Assembly (NCBI GenBank): GCA_031286025.1
Contig: JAITVB010000128.1
Location: forward strand, 1-7,962
Reading direction: 5' to 3'
Length of the DNA: 7,962 nt
From: Rikenellaceae bacterium
GTDB lineage: Bacteria > Bacteroidota > Bacteroidia > Bacteroidales > Rikenellaceae
Under the pieces are notes generated by a model that did no database searches, had not been told where the DNA came from, and was given only the letters and a program-made list of their open reading frames with translations. Numbering within the stretch: position 1 is the stretch's first letter; each line of letters starts with the position of its first letter. Below, piece after piece: positions 1 to 6,911 of this stretch. Position numbers and translations under genes: made by a program.

Positions 1-304
1 CGAAGAAACGCCTTTCGACGAGGTGACGCTCGCCTACAAGGTAGGCGGCAGGATTTTTTGTCTGGCCGCGATGGACGATACGGAAAAACAATGGATCAAC
101 GTCAAGTGCGATCCCGAACGGGCCGTCATCCTGCGCGAACGGTATCCCGACGCGGTGCTGCCCGGCTACCACATGAACAAGGTTCATTGGAACACGATCC
201 ACTCGATCGGCCTGCCCGACAGGTTGGTACGCGAGTGGCTCCGCGATTCCTACGACCTGGTCGCGGCTAGCCTGCCACGCAAGGTACGGAAAATCCTCGG
301 CTGA
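1..304 (+). CDS. MmcQ/YjbR-family protein, C-terminal part (5' end outside window)
   Basis: The reading frame is open from base 2 to a TGA at 302-304, so the window holds about 100 C-terminal residues of a protein whose start lies off the left edge. The GTG at 23 is an internal valine: the upstream in-frame residues EETPFDE continue the usual family pattern of an acidic/PF stretch before a beta-strand. Family hallmarks are the KVGGRIF strand near the start and the HMNKVHWNTI segment, followed by a C-terminal helix reading DSYDLVAASLP. YjbR/MmcQ proteins are small (about 115-120 aa), have a CyaY-like fold and are often annotated as DNA-binding, but their biochemical role is not settled. The stop is followed by 126 bp without a clear terminator before the next gene. 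Family assignment is confident; function is not. Confidence 0.85.
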   Translation, partial: EETPFDEVTLAYKVGGRIFCLAAMDDTEKQWINVKCDPERAVILRERYPDAVLPGYHMNKVHWNTIHSIGLPDRLVREWLRDSYDLVAASLPRKVRKILG

Positions 305-394
305 TTGATGATGGCCTATGCAAGACACACGCAGGCAATCGCACCGCACCCCGAACGGCCCCTTGTACCTGTAAAACTTTAAAGACATAATGGG

Positions 395-426
395 TTTGTA
401 AGGTAGTGAAAAATTCTCTGTTTTTG
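395..426 (+). promoter_or_regulatory. Candidate Bacteroidetes sigma-ABfr promoter for the GNAT gene
   Basis: TTTG at 395-398 is followed after exactly 20 bp by TGTTTTTG at 419-426. This matches the Bacteroidetes consensus TTTG-N19-21-TAnnTTTG with a single mismatch (TG for TA). The -7 element ends 4 bp before the ATG at 431, so transcription would be expected to start at or next to the initiation codon. The surrounding sequence (371-430) is distinctly AT-rich compared with the genes on either side. Transcription itself is inferred. Confidence 0.55.
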
Positions 427-430
427 TGAT

Positions 431-922
431 ATGAACAGACCTAGGACACGCACGATAGAGAGCCGCGATCACCCTCTATTGGAGATGTTTCTCTACCACT
501 CGATCTTCATCCCCGATGGGGTGGAACCACCCGCGCGCGAGATAATCCGGCGGCCCGAGATTTTCGTCTACATCGACGGCTTCGGCCGCGATGGCGATCT
601 CGGCGTGGTGGCGGAGGCTGACGGGCGGGTTATCGGCGCGGCGTGGGCGCGCATAATTCCTGCCTACGGGCATATCGACGAACTCACCCCCGAACTCGCA
701 ATTTCGGTGTTGCCCGAGTGGCGCGGACGGGGCGTGGGAACCCTCATGATGGAGCATCTCTTCGAGCTGCTGCACGAGGCGGGATATCGGCGCACTTCGC
801 TGTCAGTGCAGCAGGACAACCCCGCCGTGAGGTTCTACAAACGGTTGGGCTACGCCGTGGTGGCCGAGCGGCCCGATGGTGCGGGGCACGAAGACTATCT
901 GATGATTAAGGAACTATGCTGA
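431..922 (+). CDS. GNAT-family N-acetyltransferase
   Basis: This is a 163-aa single-domain GNAT protein expected to transfer an acetyl group from acetyl-CoA to an unidentified amine. The acetyl-CoA pyrophosphate-binding motif A is R98-x-x-G101-x-G103 (WRGRGVG), followed by the helix TLMMEHLFELL. Motif B is visible as QQDNPAVRFYKRLGY, residues 127-141, with the typical N130, Y136 and G140. The N-terminal segment HPLLEMFLYHSIFIPDG (about residues 14-30) is a pattern I associate with an uncharacterised Bacteroidetes GNAT group. The ATG at 431 is the first start after an in-frame TGA at 407-409, and no Shine-Dalgarno precedes it. The last 7 bp overlap the start of the rnhB remnant at 916, an arrangement typical of translationally coupled genes. 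The substrate cannot be predicted from sequence. Confidence 0.9.
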   Translation: MNRPRTRTIESRDHPLLEMFLYHSIFIPDGVEPPAREIIRRPEIFVYIDGFGRDGDLGVVAEADGRVIGAAWARIIPAYGHIDELTPELAISVLPEWRGRGVGTLMMEHLFELLHEAGYRRTSLSVQQDNPAVRFYKRLGYAVVAERPDGAGHEDYLMIKELC

Positions 923-984
923 AGCCGTTTTACAGCGAGGGGACGATCGAGGCGGGGCGCGGTTGCCTGCGCGCCTTTATATGA
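916..984 (+). pseudogene. rnhB: Ribonuclease HII (rnhB) 5' remnant, catalytic core deleted
   Basis: An ATG at 916-918 overlaps the end of the GNAT gene and opens a 22-codon frame ending at TGA 982-984. Its product begins MLKPFYSEGTIEAG and continues RGCLRAFI. From memory of the family, Bacteroidales RNase HII proteins start with a similar MLxPYxxxxxIEAG followed by CDEAGRGCLAG, where the D and E are metal-binding catalytic residues. Here EAG is joined directly to RGCL, as if the five codons CDEAG were lost between two copies of a GAGGCGGGG-like repeat. Similarity ends after GCL, and the aspA gene begins on the other strand 6 bp beyond the stop. RNase HII is normally about 200 aa and removes ribonucleotides from DNA; this fragment cannot be active. 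A chance ORF is the alternative, but the match and the GNAT overlap argue against it. No alignment could be run. Confidence 0.65.
956..981 (+). terminator. Candidate intrinsic terminator for the GNAT transcript
   Basis: GGCGCG (956-961) pairs perfectly with CGCGCC (970-975) around an 8-nt loop, giving a six-pair all-GC stem. TTTATA (976-981) follows directly. The U-tract is short and interrupted, so strength is uncertain. The T-rich side faces the + strand, so it would serve the GNAT gene rather than aspA, although the stem could hinder both convergent transcripts. It lies inside the rnhB remnant. Confidence 0.4.
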
Positions 985-990
985 CTCCGG

Positions 991-2424
<1,434 letters not shown>

Positions 2425-2465
2425 GGCGCTGTCATTTATTAATCGGAACCCGAACGAATCACGGG

Positions 2466-2473
2466 TAAATATA
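2466..2473 (-). promoter_or_regulatory. Weak candidate -7 element for aspA
   Basis: On the - strand this reads TATATTTA, one mismatch from TAnnTTTG, within an AT-rich stretch (about 2465-2500) upstream of aspA. It would give a leader of roughly 35 nt. No TTTG is found at the expected -33 distance, so this is only suggestive. The AT-rich 113-bp gap nevertheless fits a separate promoter for aspA. Confidence 0.25.
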
Positions 2474-2520
2474 ATTAAATTTATGCGAAATGTGTTTAAA
2501 TGATGTGAATGACCTCCTTT

Positions 2521-2538
2521 ATTTTCGCACCCGAAAAT
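2521..2538 (-). terminator. 18-nt perfect inverted repeat at the ABC-F stop codon
   Basis: ATTTTCG (2521-2527) and CGAAAAT (2532-2538) are perfect reverse complements around a 4-nt loop. The repeat begins at the last base of the ABC-F stop codon on the - strand. It has only two GC pairs and no T-run follows, so it is a poor intrinsic terminator; it may protect the 3' end or be a processing site. It is placed under this type because of its position only. Confidence 0.3.
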
Positions 2539-4403
2539 CATAATTCGCTTAGTTCGAGCCAACGCGTTGACTTCTCGTCGATTTCGGCAATCACCCCGCC
2601 GATCCGCTCCGAGTATTCCCGAAGTTTTTCGGGGGTCAGATTTCCGGAACTCAGTTCACTCTCCAAGAACGCTTTTTCTTCTTCCAACGCGGTGACCTCC
2701 GTTTCCAATCGCGAAAATTCCTCCTTTTCCCGAAAGGTCATTTTGCGGGGCCGATCGGCCGTTTTCGGATTTTCGGGTTTGGATTTTTCCACCGGTTGGC
2801 CGGCCGGAAATGCAGCCGTTTCGCGGTCGAGCAGATCGTTGCGGTATTGCGTGTAATTGCCCGGGAGCGTGCGGATGCGGCCATCGTCTTCGAAGACGAG
2901 CAGTTGTTCCGCCACTTTGTCCATGAAATAGCGGTCGTGCGACACGACCATTATGCAGCCCCCGAATCCGGTCAAATACTCTTCAAGTACGTTGAGCGTC
3001 ATCAGGTCGAGGTCGTTCGTCGGTTCATCGAGGATGAGGAAGTTGGGGCGCTGCATCAGGATCGTCAGCAGATAAAGGCGCCGCCGCTCGCCGCCGCTTA
3101 GCTTTCGAACATGGGTCTGTTGCGTTTCCGGAGGGAATAAAAACAGATTCAAAAATTGCGAGACGGTCACCGTTCTGCCATCGCCCAGGGTGACCACCTC
3201 GGCTACCTCGCGCGCCACGTCGATTACCTTTTTATCTTCCTCGAAAACCATCCCCTGCTGAGTATAACAGCCGAAACGGACACTATCGCCGATGTCGATC
3301 TCTCCCTTATCGGGTTTGATCGTGCCGGTAAGCAAATTCAGGAATGTGGTTTTGCCGGTGCCGTTTTTACCGACGATGCCCAGTTTTTCATAGCGGGTAA
3401 AGGTGTAGGAAAAATCATCGAGGATCCGTTTCTCTCCGAAACTTTTCGAGAGGTGTTTTACTTCAAGAATTTTTGTCCCGAGGCGATCGGCTTTGATGTT
3501 CATCCGCACCCGGCCTTCATCTCGCTTCCGGAACGCCTTGTCTTTCGTTTCGTAAAACGCATCTTTGCGGTATTTCGCTTTATGGCCGCGGGCTTGGGGC
3601 ATCCGGCGCATCCATTCCAACTCGTGTCGGTAAAGGTTTTGCGCCCGGTCTGCCTCGGCGTGGAAACGGGCGATGCGTTCCTCACGCCCGGCAATGTAAT
3701 CGGCATAACCGCCGTGATAGGTCTGCAACTGTTTCTGATCCAACTCGTAAATATCGCTGCACAGGCGGTCGAGAAAATAGCGGTCATGGGTCACCAACAG
3801 CAGTGTCTTTCCGGATTTAATCAAAAAATCCTCCAACCACTCAACCATATCCAGATCGAGGTGGTTCGTCGGTTCGTCGAGGATCAGCACATCGGGGTCG
3901 TCGATCAGCACCGCCGCCAACGCCACGCGCTTGCGTTCGCCGCCCGAAAGGGTCGCCGCCAACTGATCCAACTTCGTAATCCGCAGCTTCGTCAGGATCG
4001 CCTTCGCCCGGTACTCGTAATCCCACGCACCCAGGTGTTCCATTTCCGGAAGCAACGCCTCAAGCGCCACTTGGTCGTTCGACTCCAACGCCTGTTCATA
4101 CGCCTTGGTCACCTCGCTCACCTCGCCTCCGGACCGATAAACCGCCTCAAGTACCGTCATCCCCGCCGCCAACTCCGGCTCCTGCTCCAAATACCCGATC
4201 CGCAGCTCGTTCCTGAAAATCACCTGCCCCGCATCCGGCGCCTCCTTTCCGGCAATAATATTAAGCAGGGTGGTTTTCCCCGCTCCGTTCTTGGCCACCA
4301 GGGCCACTCGCTGACCCTCGCCCAAGGTCATGTCGATGTCCCTGTAAAGCACAAGATCTCCAAACGATTTCCCAATCGCCTCCAACTGAATATACGGTAC
4401 CAT
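2538..4403 (-). CDS. ABC-F family ATPase, Uup-like (two ABC domains, C-terminal coiled coil)
   Basis: This is a 621-aa soluble protein with two ATP-binding cassettes and no membrane segments, which is the ABC-F layout. Cassette 1 has Walker A AKNGAGKT (37-44), signature LSGGE (152-156), Walker B LILDEPTNHLD (173-183) and switch H206. A charged linker lies at about 235-305. Cassette 2 has GKNGTGKT (345-352), LSGGE (435-439), LILDEPTNDLD (456-466) and H489. Residues about 536-556 form a Pro/Lys-rich tether and about 557-619 a coiled-coil domain, as in Uup. ABC-F proteins act on ribosomes, and Uup-type members also affect DNA intermediates; some ABC-F members protect ribosomes from antibiotics, but nothing here indicates that. 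The first Walker A glycine is Ala37, which I believe is common in Bacteroidetes homologues. The ATG at 4403 was chosen because MVPYIQLEAIGKSFG matches the family start. The gene lies 56 bp after the radical SAM gene. Confidence 0.92.
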   Translation of the reverse strand: MVPYIQLEAIGKSFGDLVLYRDIDMTLGEGQRVALVAKNGAGKTTLLNIIAGKEAPDAGQVIFRNELRIGYLEQEPELAAGMTVLEAVYRSGGEVSEVTKAYEQALESNDQVALEALLPEMEHLGAWDYEYRAKAILTKLRITKLDQLAATLSGGERKRVALAAVLIDDPDVLILDEPTNHLDLDMVEWLEDFLIKSGKTLLLVTHDRYFLDRLCSDIYELDQKQLQTYHGGYADYIAGREERIARFHAEADRAQNLYRHELEWMRRMPQARGHKAKYRKDAFYETKDKAFRKRDEGRVRMNIKADRLGTKILEVKHLSKSFGEKRILDDFSYTFTRYEKLGIVGKNGTGKTTFLNLLTGTIKPDKGEIDIGDSVRFGCYTQQGMVFEEDKKVIDVAREVAEVVTLGDGRTVTVSQFLNLFLFPPETQQTHVRKLSGGERRRLYLLTILMQRPNFLILDEPTNDLDLMTLNVLEEYLTGFGGCIMVVSHDRYFMDKVAEQLLVFEDDGRIRTLPGNYTQYRNDLLDRETAAFPAGQPVEKSKPENPKTADRPRKMTFREKEEFSRLETEVTALEEEKAFLESELSSGNLTPEKLREYSERIGGVIAEIDEKSTRWLELSEL

Positions 4404-4407
4404 ACGG

Positions 4408-4415
4408 CAAAGATA
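4408..4415 (-). promoter_or_regulatory. TAnnTTTG -7 element match just upstream of ABC-F
   Basis: On the - strand this reads TATCTTTG, a perfect match to the Bacteroidetes -7 element, ending 4 bp before the ABC-F ATG. No TTTG lies at the usual -33 distance. If active, it would give a nearly leaderless ABC-F mRNA. An 8-bp motif of this degeneracy can also occur by chance. Confidence 0.35.
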
Positions 4416-4437
4416 AACATTAGCCGCCCATGATCGG

Positions 4438-4455
4438 CACTTTTTTGAAAAAGTG
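4438..4455 (-). terminator. 18-nt inverted repeat just after the radical SAM stop codon
   Basis: CACTTTTT (4438-4445) and AAAAAGTG (4448-4455) are perfect reverse complements separated by 2 nt. A biologically likely form is a 7-bp stem with a 4-nt loop. It starts 4 nt after the TAA of the radical SAM gene on the - strand. No GC-rich stem or trailing T-run is present, so intrinsic termination is doubtful. It may attenuate or process the transcript between the radical SAM and ABC-F genes. Confidence 0.3.
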
Positions 4456-4459
4456 GCAG

Positions 4460-5419
4460 TTAAAGATCGCCCAATGCCCGTCCTTGCCACAGGTTCCGTT
4501 CGTTCAGGCGGGATTCGAGCATTTTGAGGAGGGTTTCGTTTCGGATCAGACCCCAACGGTGGCCGATGTGGTATCTTGGGGGGGCTTCGCCGGCGAAACG
4601 TTCGACGACTAAGTCGGGACGCAATTTTACGAGGAGGTCTATGAACAGGTCTATGTACTCGTCGAGTCCGAAGAGAGGGTAGCGTTCGGGGTGGGCGATG
4701 CAATCACGGCCCATCGGGGTGTCGCGAAAGATCTGGAGTTGATGGAATTTTACGGTGTCGAGAGGGAGGTCGTTGATGCGTGCGGCCTGGTCGATCATCA
4801 TCCGGCGGGTTTCACCGGGGAGACCGAGAATGAAGTGTGCGCCGACGTGGATACCGCGTTCTGCCGTAGCCCGGATGGCGCGTTGGGCGCAGGCAAAATC
4901 GTGGCCGCGGTTGATAGCGTGCAAGGTCTCGTCGCAGCACGATTCGACGCCGTATTCGATGATGACGTAGCGGTCGCGGGCCAGTTCAGCGAAGAAGTCG
5001 AGCTTTTCTGAATCGACGCAATCGGGGCGTGTACCGATCACCAAGCCTGCAATCCCTTCGACCGCAAGGGCTTCGTCGTAAATTTCGCGCAGCCGTTCGA
5101 GCGGGGCGTAGGTATTCGAAAAAGACTGAAAATAGGCAAGATATTGCGTCGCGCGGCGGTAGCGCCCGGCATGGAATTCCATCCCTTCGGCAATTTGTCG
5201 GCGGATCGTTTTTTCGGGGGTACAGTACGATGGAGTGAAGGCTTCGTTGTTGCAAAAAGTGCAGCCGCCGGTCGAGAGCGTGCCGTCGCGGTTGGGGCAG
5301 GTGAAACCGGCATTGAGGGTCACTTTCTGTACCCGCCCCCCGAATATTTTTCGAAAATAGCCCGAGTAGCTGTTGTAGCGACGGGTATCGCCCCACGGAT
5401 AAATGATTTCTTCGGTCAT
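4460..5419 (-). CDS. TIGR01212-type radical SAM protein (YhcC-like)
   Basis: This 319-aa protein belongs to the YhcC/TIGR01212 branch of the radical SAM superfamily, whose reaction I do not know. Its iron-sulfur cluster motif is the atypical wide form C41-x11-C53-x2-C56 (CPNRDGTLSTGGCTFC), which distinguishes this branch from the standard CX3CX2C. Other conserved blocks are GTRPDCVD (129-136), EYGVES (155-160), the glycine-rich HFILGLPGE (195-203) and KFHQLQIFRDTPM (224-236). The C-terminal WGLIRNETLLKMLE (289-302) is the family's usual ending. The ATG at 5419 is 26 bp after the ispF stop, which suggests co-transcription with upp and ispF. A role in an anaerobic modification or rearrangement is plausible from the superfamily, but no substrate can be inferred from these neighbours. 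Confidence 0.9.
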   Translation of the reverse strand: MTEEIIYPWGDTRRYNSYSGYFRKIFGGRVQKVTLNAGFTCPNRDGTLSTGGCTFCNNEAFTPSYCTPEKTIRRQIAEGMEFHAGRYRRATQYLAYFQSFSNTYAPLERLREIYDEALAVEGIAGLVIGTRPDCVDSEKLDFFAELARDRYVIIEYGVESCCDETLHAINRGHDFACAQRAIRATAERGIHVGAHFILGLPGETRRMMIDQAARINDLPLDTVKFHQLQIFRDTPMGRDCIAHPERYPLFGLDEYIDLFIDLLVKLRPDLVVERFAGEAPPRYHIGHRWGLIRNETLLKMLESRLNERNLWQGRALGDL

Positions 5420-5445
5420 CTTTCGATCGGACTTTGTGCCCGGCC

Positions 5446-5925
5446 TTATTTGCGGATCATGGCAACGGCATAGGCGGCCACGCCCTCTTCGCGGCCGACG
5501 AAACCCAACTGCTCGGTCGTGGTTGCCTTGACGTTGACACGATCCGGATCGACGCCCATCGTTTCGGCCAACACGGCTCGCATCTGAGGAATCAACGGCT
5601 TCAGTCTGGGGCGTTGCAGGCAGACGGTGAGGTCGACATTGCCGATCGTGTATCCTTTTTCAGCGACCAGGGCAACCGTTTTTCGCAGCAGGATTTTACT
5701 GTCGATACCTTTAAACTCCGCAAAAGTATCGGGGAAGTGGAACCCGATGTCACGCAGCCCGGCTGCACCCAACAAGGCGTCACACAGAGCATGGATCGCC
5801 GCGTCGCCGTCGGAATGGGCCACCGCCCCGCGGTCATGTTCGACCTGCACGCCGCCGATCCGCAACGGAAGGCCCGGGGCCAGTCGGTGGACATCATAGC
5901 CGTTGCCGATGCGCCAGTTGTTCAT
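5446..5925 (-). CDS. ispF: 2-C-methyl-D-erythritol 2,4-cyclodiphosphate synthase
   Basis: IspF converts 4-diphosphocytidyl-methylerythritol 2-phosphate into methylerythritol 2,4-cyclodiphosphate, releasing CMP, in the non-mevalonate isoprenoid pathway; the family is a homotrimer with a divalent metal in each active site. The 159-aa product has the same length as the E. coli enzyme. The metal ligands are visible as D11 and H13 (GYDVH) and H45 (SDGDAAIHALCDALLGA). The DIGFHFPDT segment (59-67) and KATTTEQLGFVGREEG (133-148) are family signatures. The start at 5925 gives MNNWRIGNGYDVH, matching the family; in-frame ATGs at 5946 and 5958 would overlap upp and add a non-conserved N-terminus. It begins 4 bp after the upp stop and ends 26 bp before the radical SAM gene, so it is probably part of one transcript. 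Confidence 0.96.
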   Translation of the reverse strand: MNNWRIGNGYDVHRLAPGLPLRIGGVQVEHDRGAVAHSDGDAAIHALCDALLGAAGLRDIGFHFPDTFAEFKGIDSKILLRKTVALVAEKGYTIGNVDLTVCLQRPRLKPLIPQMRAVLAETMGVDPDRVNVKATTTEQLGFVGREEGVAAYAVAMIRK

Positions 5926-5929
5926 CGCG

Positions 5930-6580
5930 TCAGATCTTTTCGCCATAGGCCAAATCACCCGTGTCGCCGATGCCGGGCACGATGTAGGATTTGACGGTCA
6001 GTTCGGCGTCGACCGCCACGGTCCACACCTCGGCCTTCGGGCCGAATTTCTCCTTGACATATTCCACGCCGTCTTCGCTAGCCAACACCGAGGCAATGTA
6101 CAACGCCGCCGGTTCGCCGCCCATTTTGGAGAGGGCCTTGTAAACGGCCTCGACCGAGGTGCCGGTCGCTAGCAGCGGATCGATCAGCACGAGGGTTTTG
6201 CCCGAAAGGTCGGGCGAGATGATCGTGTCGATTTCCACTTTGATCGAGCCGTCCTTCTTATAATGGCGGTAGGCCGAGATGAAGGCGCTTTCGGCGCGGT
6301 CGAAATAGTTGAGGAACCCGGTGTGGAGCGGGAGACCGGAGCGGAGGATAGCGGCCAGTACCACATCGTCGTCGGGCACGGCGACGTCTGCCGTACCCAA
6401 GGGCGTTTCCACGCTACGGGTTACATAATGACAGGTTGTGCTGATTTCGTAGGCGAGGATTTCGCCGATGCGTTCCATGTTTCGGCGGAAGCGCATGCGG
6501 TCTTGTTGGATCTCGCAGTCGCGGAGTTCCTCCATGAATTTGTTGAGGATGGTGTTTTGTTGATCGAGGACGTGGAGCAT
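5930..6580 (-). CDS. upp: Uracil phosphoribosyltransferase
   Basis: This enzyme salvages uracil by joining it to PRPP to form UMP and pyrophosphate. The 216-aa protein has the type I phosphoribosyltransferase PRPP loop as LVLIDPLLATGTS (130-142), and the uracil-binding C-terminal segment YIVPGIGDTGDLAYG (199-213), diagnostic of UPRTases. The N-terminal part includes RMRFRRNMERIGEILAYEIS (28-47) and AILRSGLPLH (77-86), both expected for the family. The PRPP loop reads LLATGTS where many homologues have MLATGGS, a mild variation unlikely to abolish activity. The start at 6580 matches the family N-terminus (QNTILNKFMEELRD close behind it). It is preceded by a 331-bp non-coding gap, which is the natural place for the promoter of the upp-ispF-radical SAM run. 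Confidence 0.95.
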   Translation of the reverse strand: MLHVLDQQNTILNKFMEELRDCEIQQDRMRFRRNMERIGEILAYEISTTCHYVTRSVETPLGTADVAVPDDDVVLAAILRSGLPLHTGFLNYFDRAESAFISAYRHYKKDGSIKVEIDTIISPDLSGKTLVLIDPLLATGTSVEAVYKALSKMGGEPAALYIASVLASEDGVEYVKEKFGPKAEVWTVAVDAELTVKSYIVPGIGDTGDLAYGEKI

Positions 6581-6614
6581 ATCGTTCGTTTTTGATTTTG
6601 TATCGAGAGTACCC

Positions 6615-6636
6615 CCGGAAAAGCATAACTTTCCGG
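6615..6636 (-). repeat. Inverted repeat in the presumed upp leader
   Basis: CCGGAAA and TTTCCGG form a perfect 7-bp stem with an 8-nt loop, about 35 nt upstream of the upp ATG on the - strand. Its position in the presumed 5' leader would allow a role in mRNA stability, attenuation or protein binding. No T-run follows on either strand, so it is not an obvious terminator. Confidence 0.35.
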
Positions 6637-6843
6637 AAAAATTATTAACTACATTGAACTCGTCCGCCGAGCGGCGGTGATCTCGGTTGCAGCGCTTTTT
6701 TTAATGCAACGTGTTACATCGTCGTTTGTCCGTTGATACTCAGTTTGGTATGTCGCATGTCAACAAAGTCCGGAGAAATGATCCGGCAATCGCCCGATTT
6801 CTGTGATTTGCGCCATGTTTCAAAACACCCGTATAACCAGTGC

Positions 6844-6851
6844 CAAAGATA
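6844..6851 (-). promoter_or_regulatory. TAnnTTTG -7 element match upstream of upp
   Basis: The - strand reads TATCTTTG, a perfect -7 consensus and the same octamer that precedes ABC-F. It lies in an AT-rich patch downstream of cca. It would start a transcript with a leader of roughly 260 nt ahead of upp. A TTTG at the -33 distance is missing, so it is a candidate only. Confidence 0.3.
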
Positions 6852-6911
6852 AGTTAAAAATTTATTACGGGGATAAGAATCCTCCAATTTAATAATACGA
6901 GTCCTTGAGAC

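Larger units (their letters stand above)
6581..6911. other. 331-bp intergenic region between cca and upp
   Basis: No gene is supported here; the longest frames are about 18 codons on either strand and resemble nothing I know. It holds several short inverted repeats: CCGGAAA/TTTCCGG at 6615-6621 and 6630-6636; CCGCC/GGCGG at 6664-6668 and 6673-6677; and GTTGCA/TGCAAC at 6686-6691 and 6705-6710, the last enclosing a run of seven T. The part next to cca (about 6840-6905) is AT-rich and contains a -7 promoter match. No tRNA cloverleaf or known riboswitch core was recognised. It probably carries the 3' end of the cca transcript and the promoter and leader of upp. Confidence 0.6.

Noticed and set aside
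2511..2520. Perfect Shine-Dalgarno-like AAAGGAGGTC on the - strand between ABC-F and aspA
   Set aside because: No ATG, GTG or TTG opens a reading frame at a suitable distance downstream, and Bacteroidetes genes rarely depend on such sites, so it is probably chance.
2425..2562. 46-residue N-terminal extension of aspA
   Set aside because: It would cover the AT-rich putative promoter and overlap the ABC-F 3' end. The added residues do not resemble aspartase, while the ATG at 2424 gives a family-typical length.
3156..4433. 425-codon + strand open frame opposite ABC-F
   Set aside because: It is antisense to the ABC-F gene, whose two cassettes have all their motifs; no recognisable domain is seen on the + strand.
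4404..4703. 100-residue N-terminal extension of ABC-F
   Set aside because: It overlaps the radical SAM gene in another frame and consists of Arg/Pro-rich shadow sequence; the ABC-F fold starts at the ATG at 4403.
6692..6704. Run of seven T inside the GTTGCA/TGCAAC inverted repeat as a terminator
   Set aside because: The T-run is in the loop rather than after the stem, and no + strand gene precedes it, so intrinsic termination is not supported.
6750..6806. 18-codon open frame on the + strand in the cca-upp gap
   Set aside because: It is too short, has no evident start signal and resembles no known peptide.
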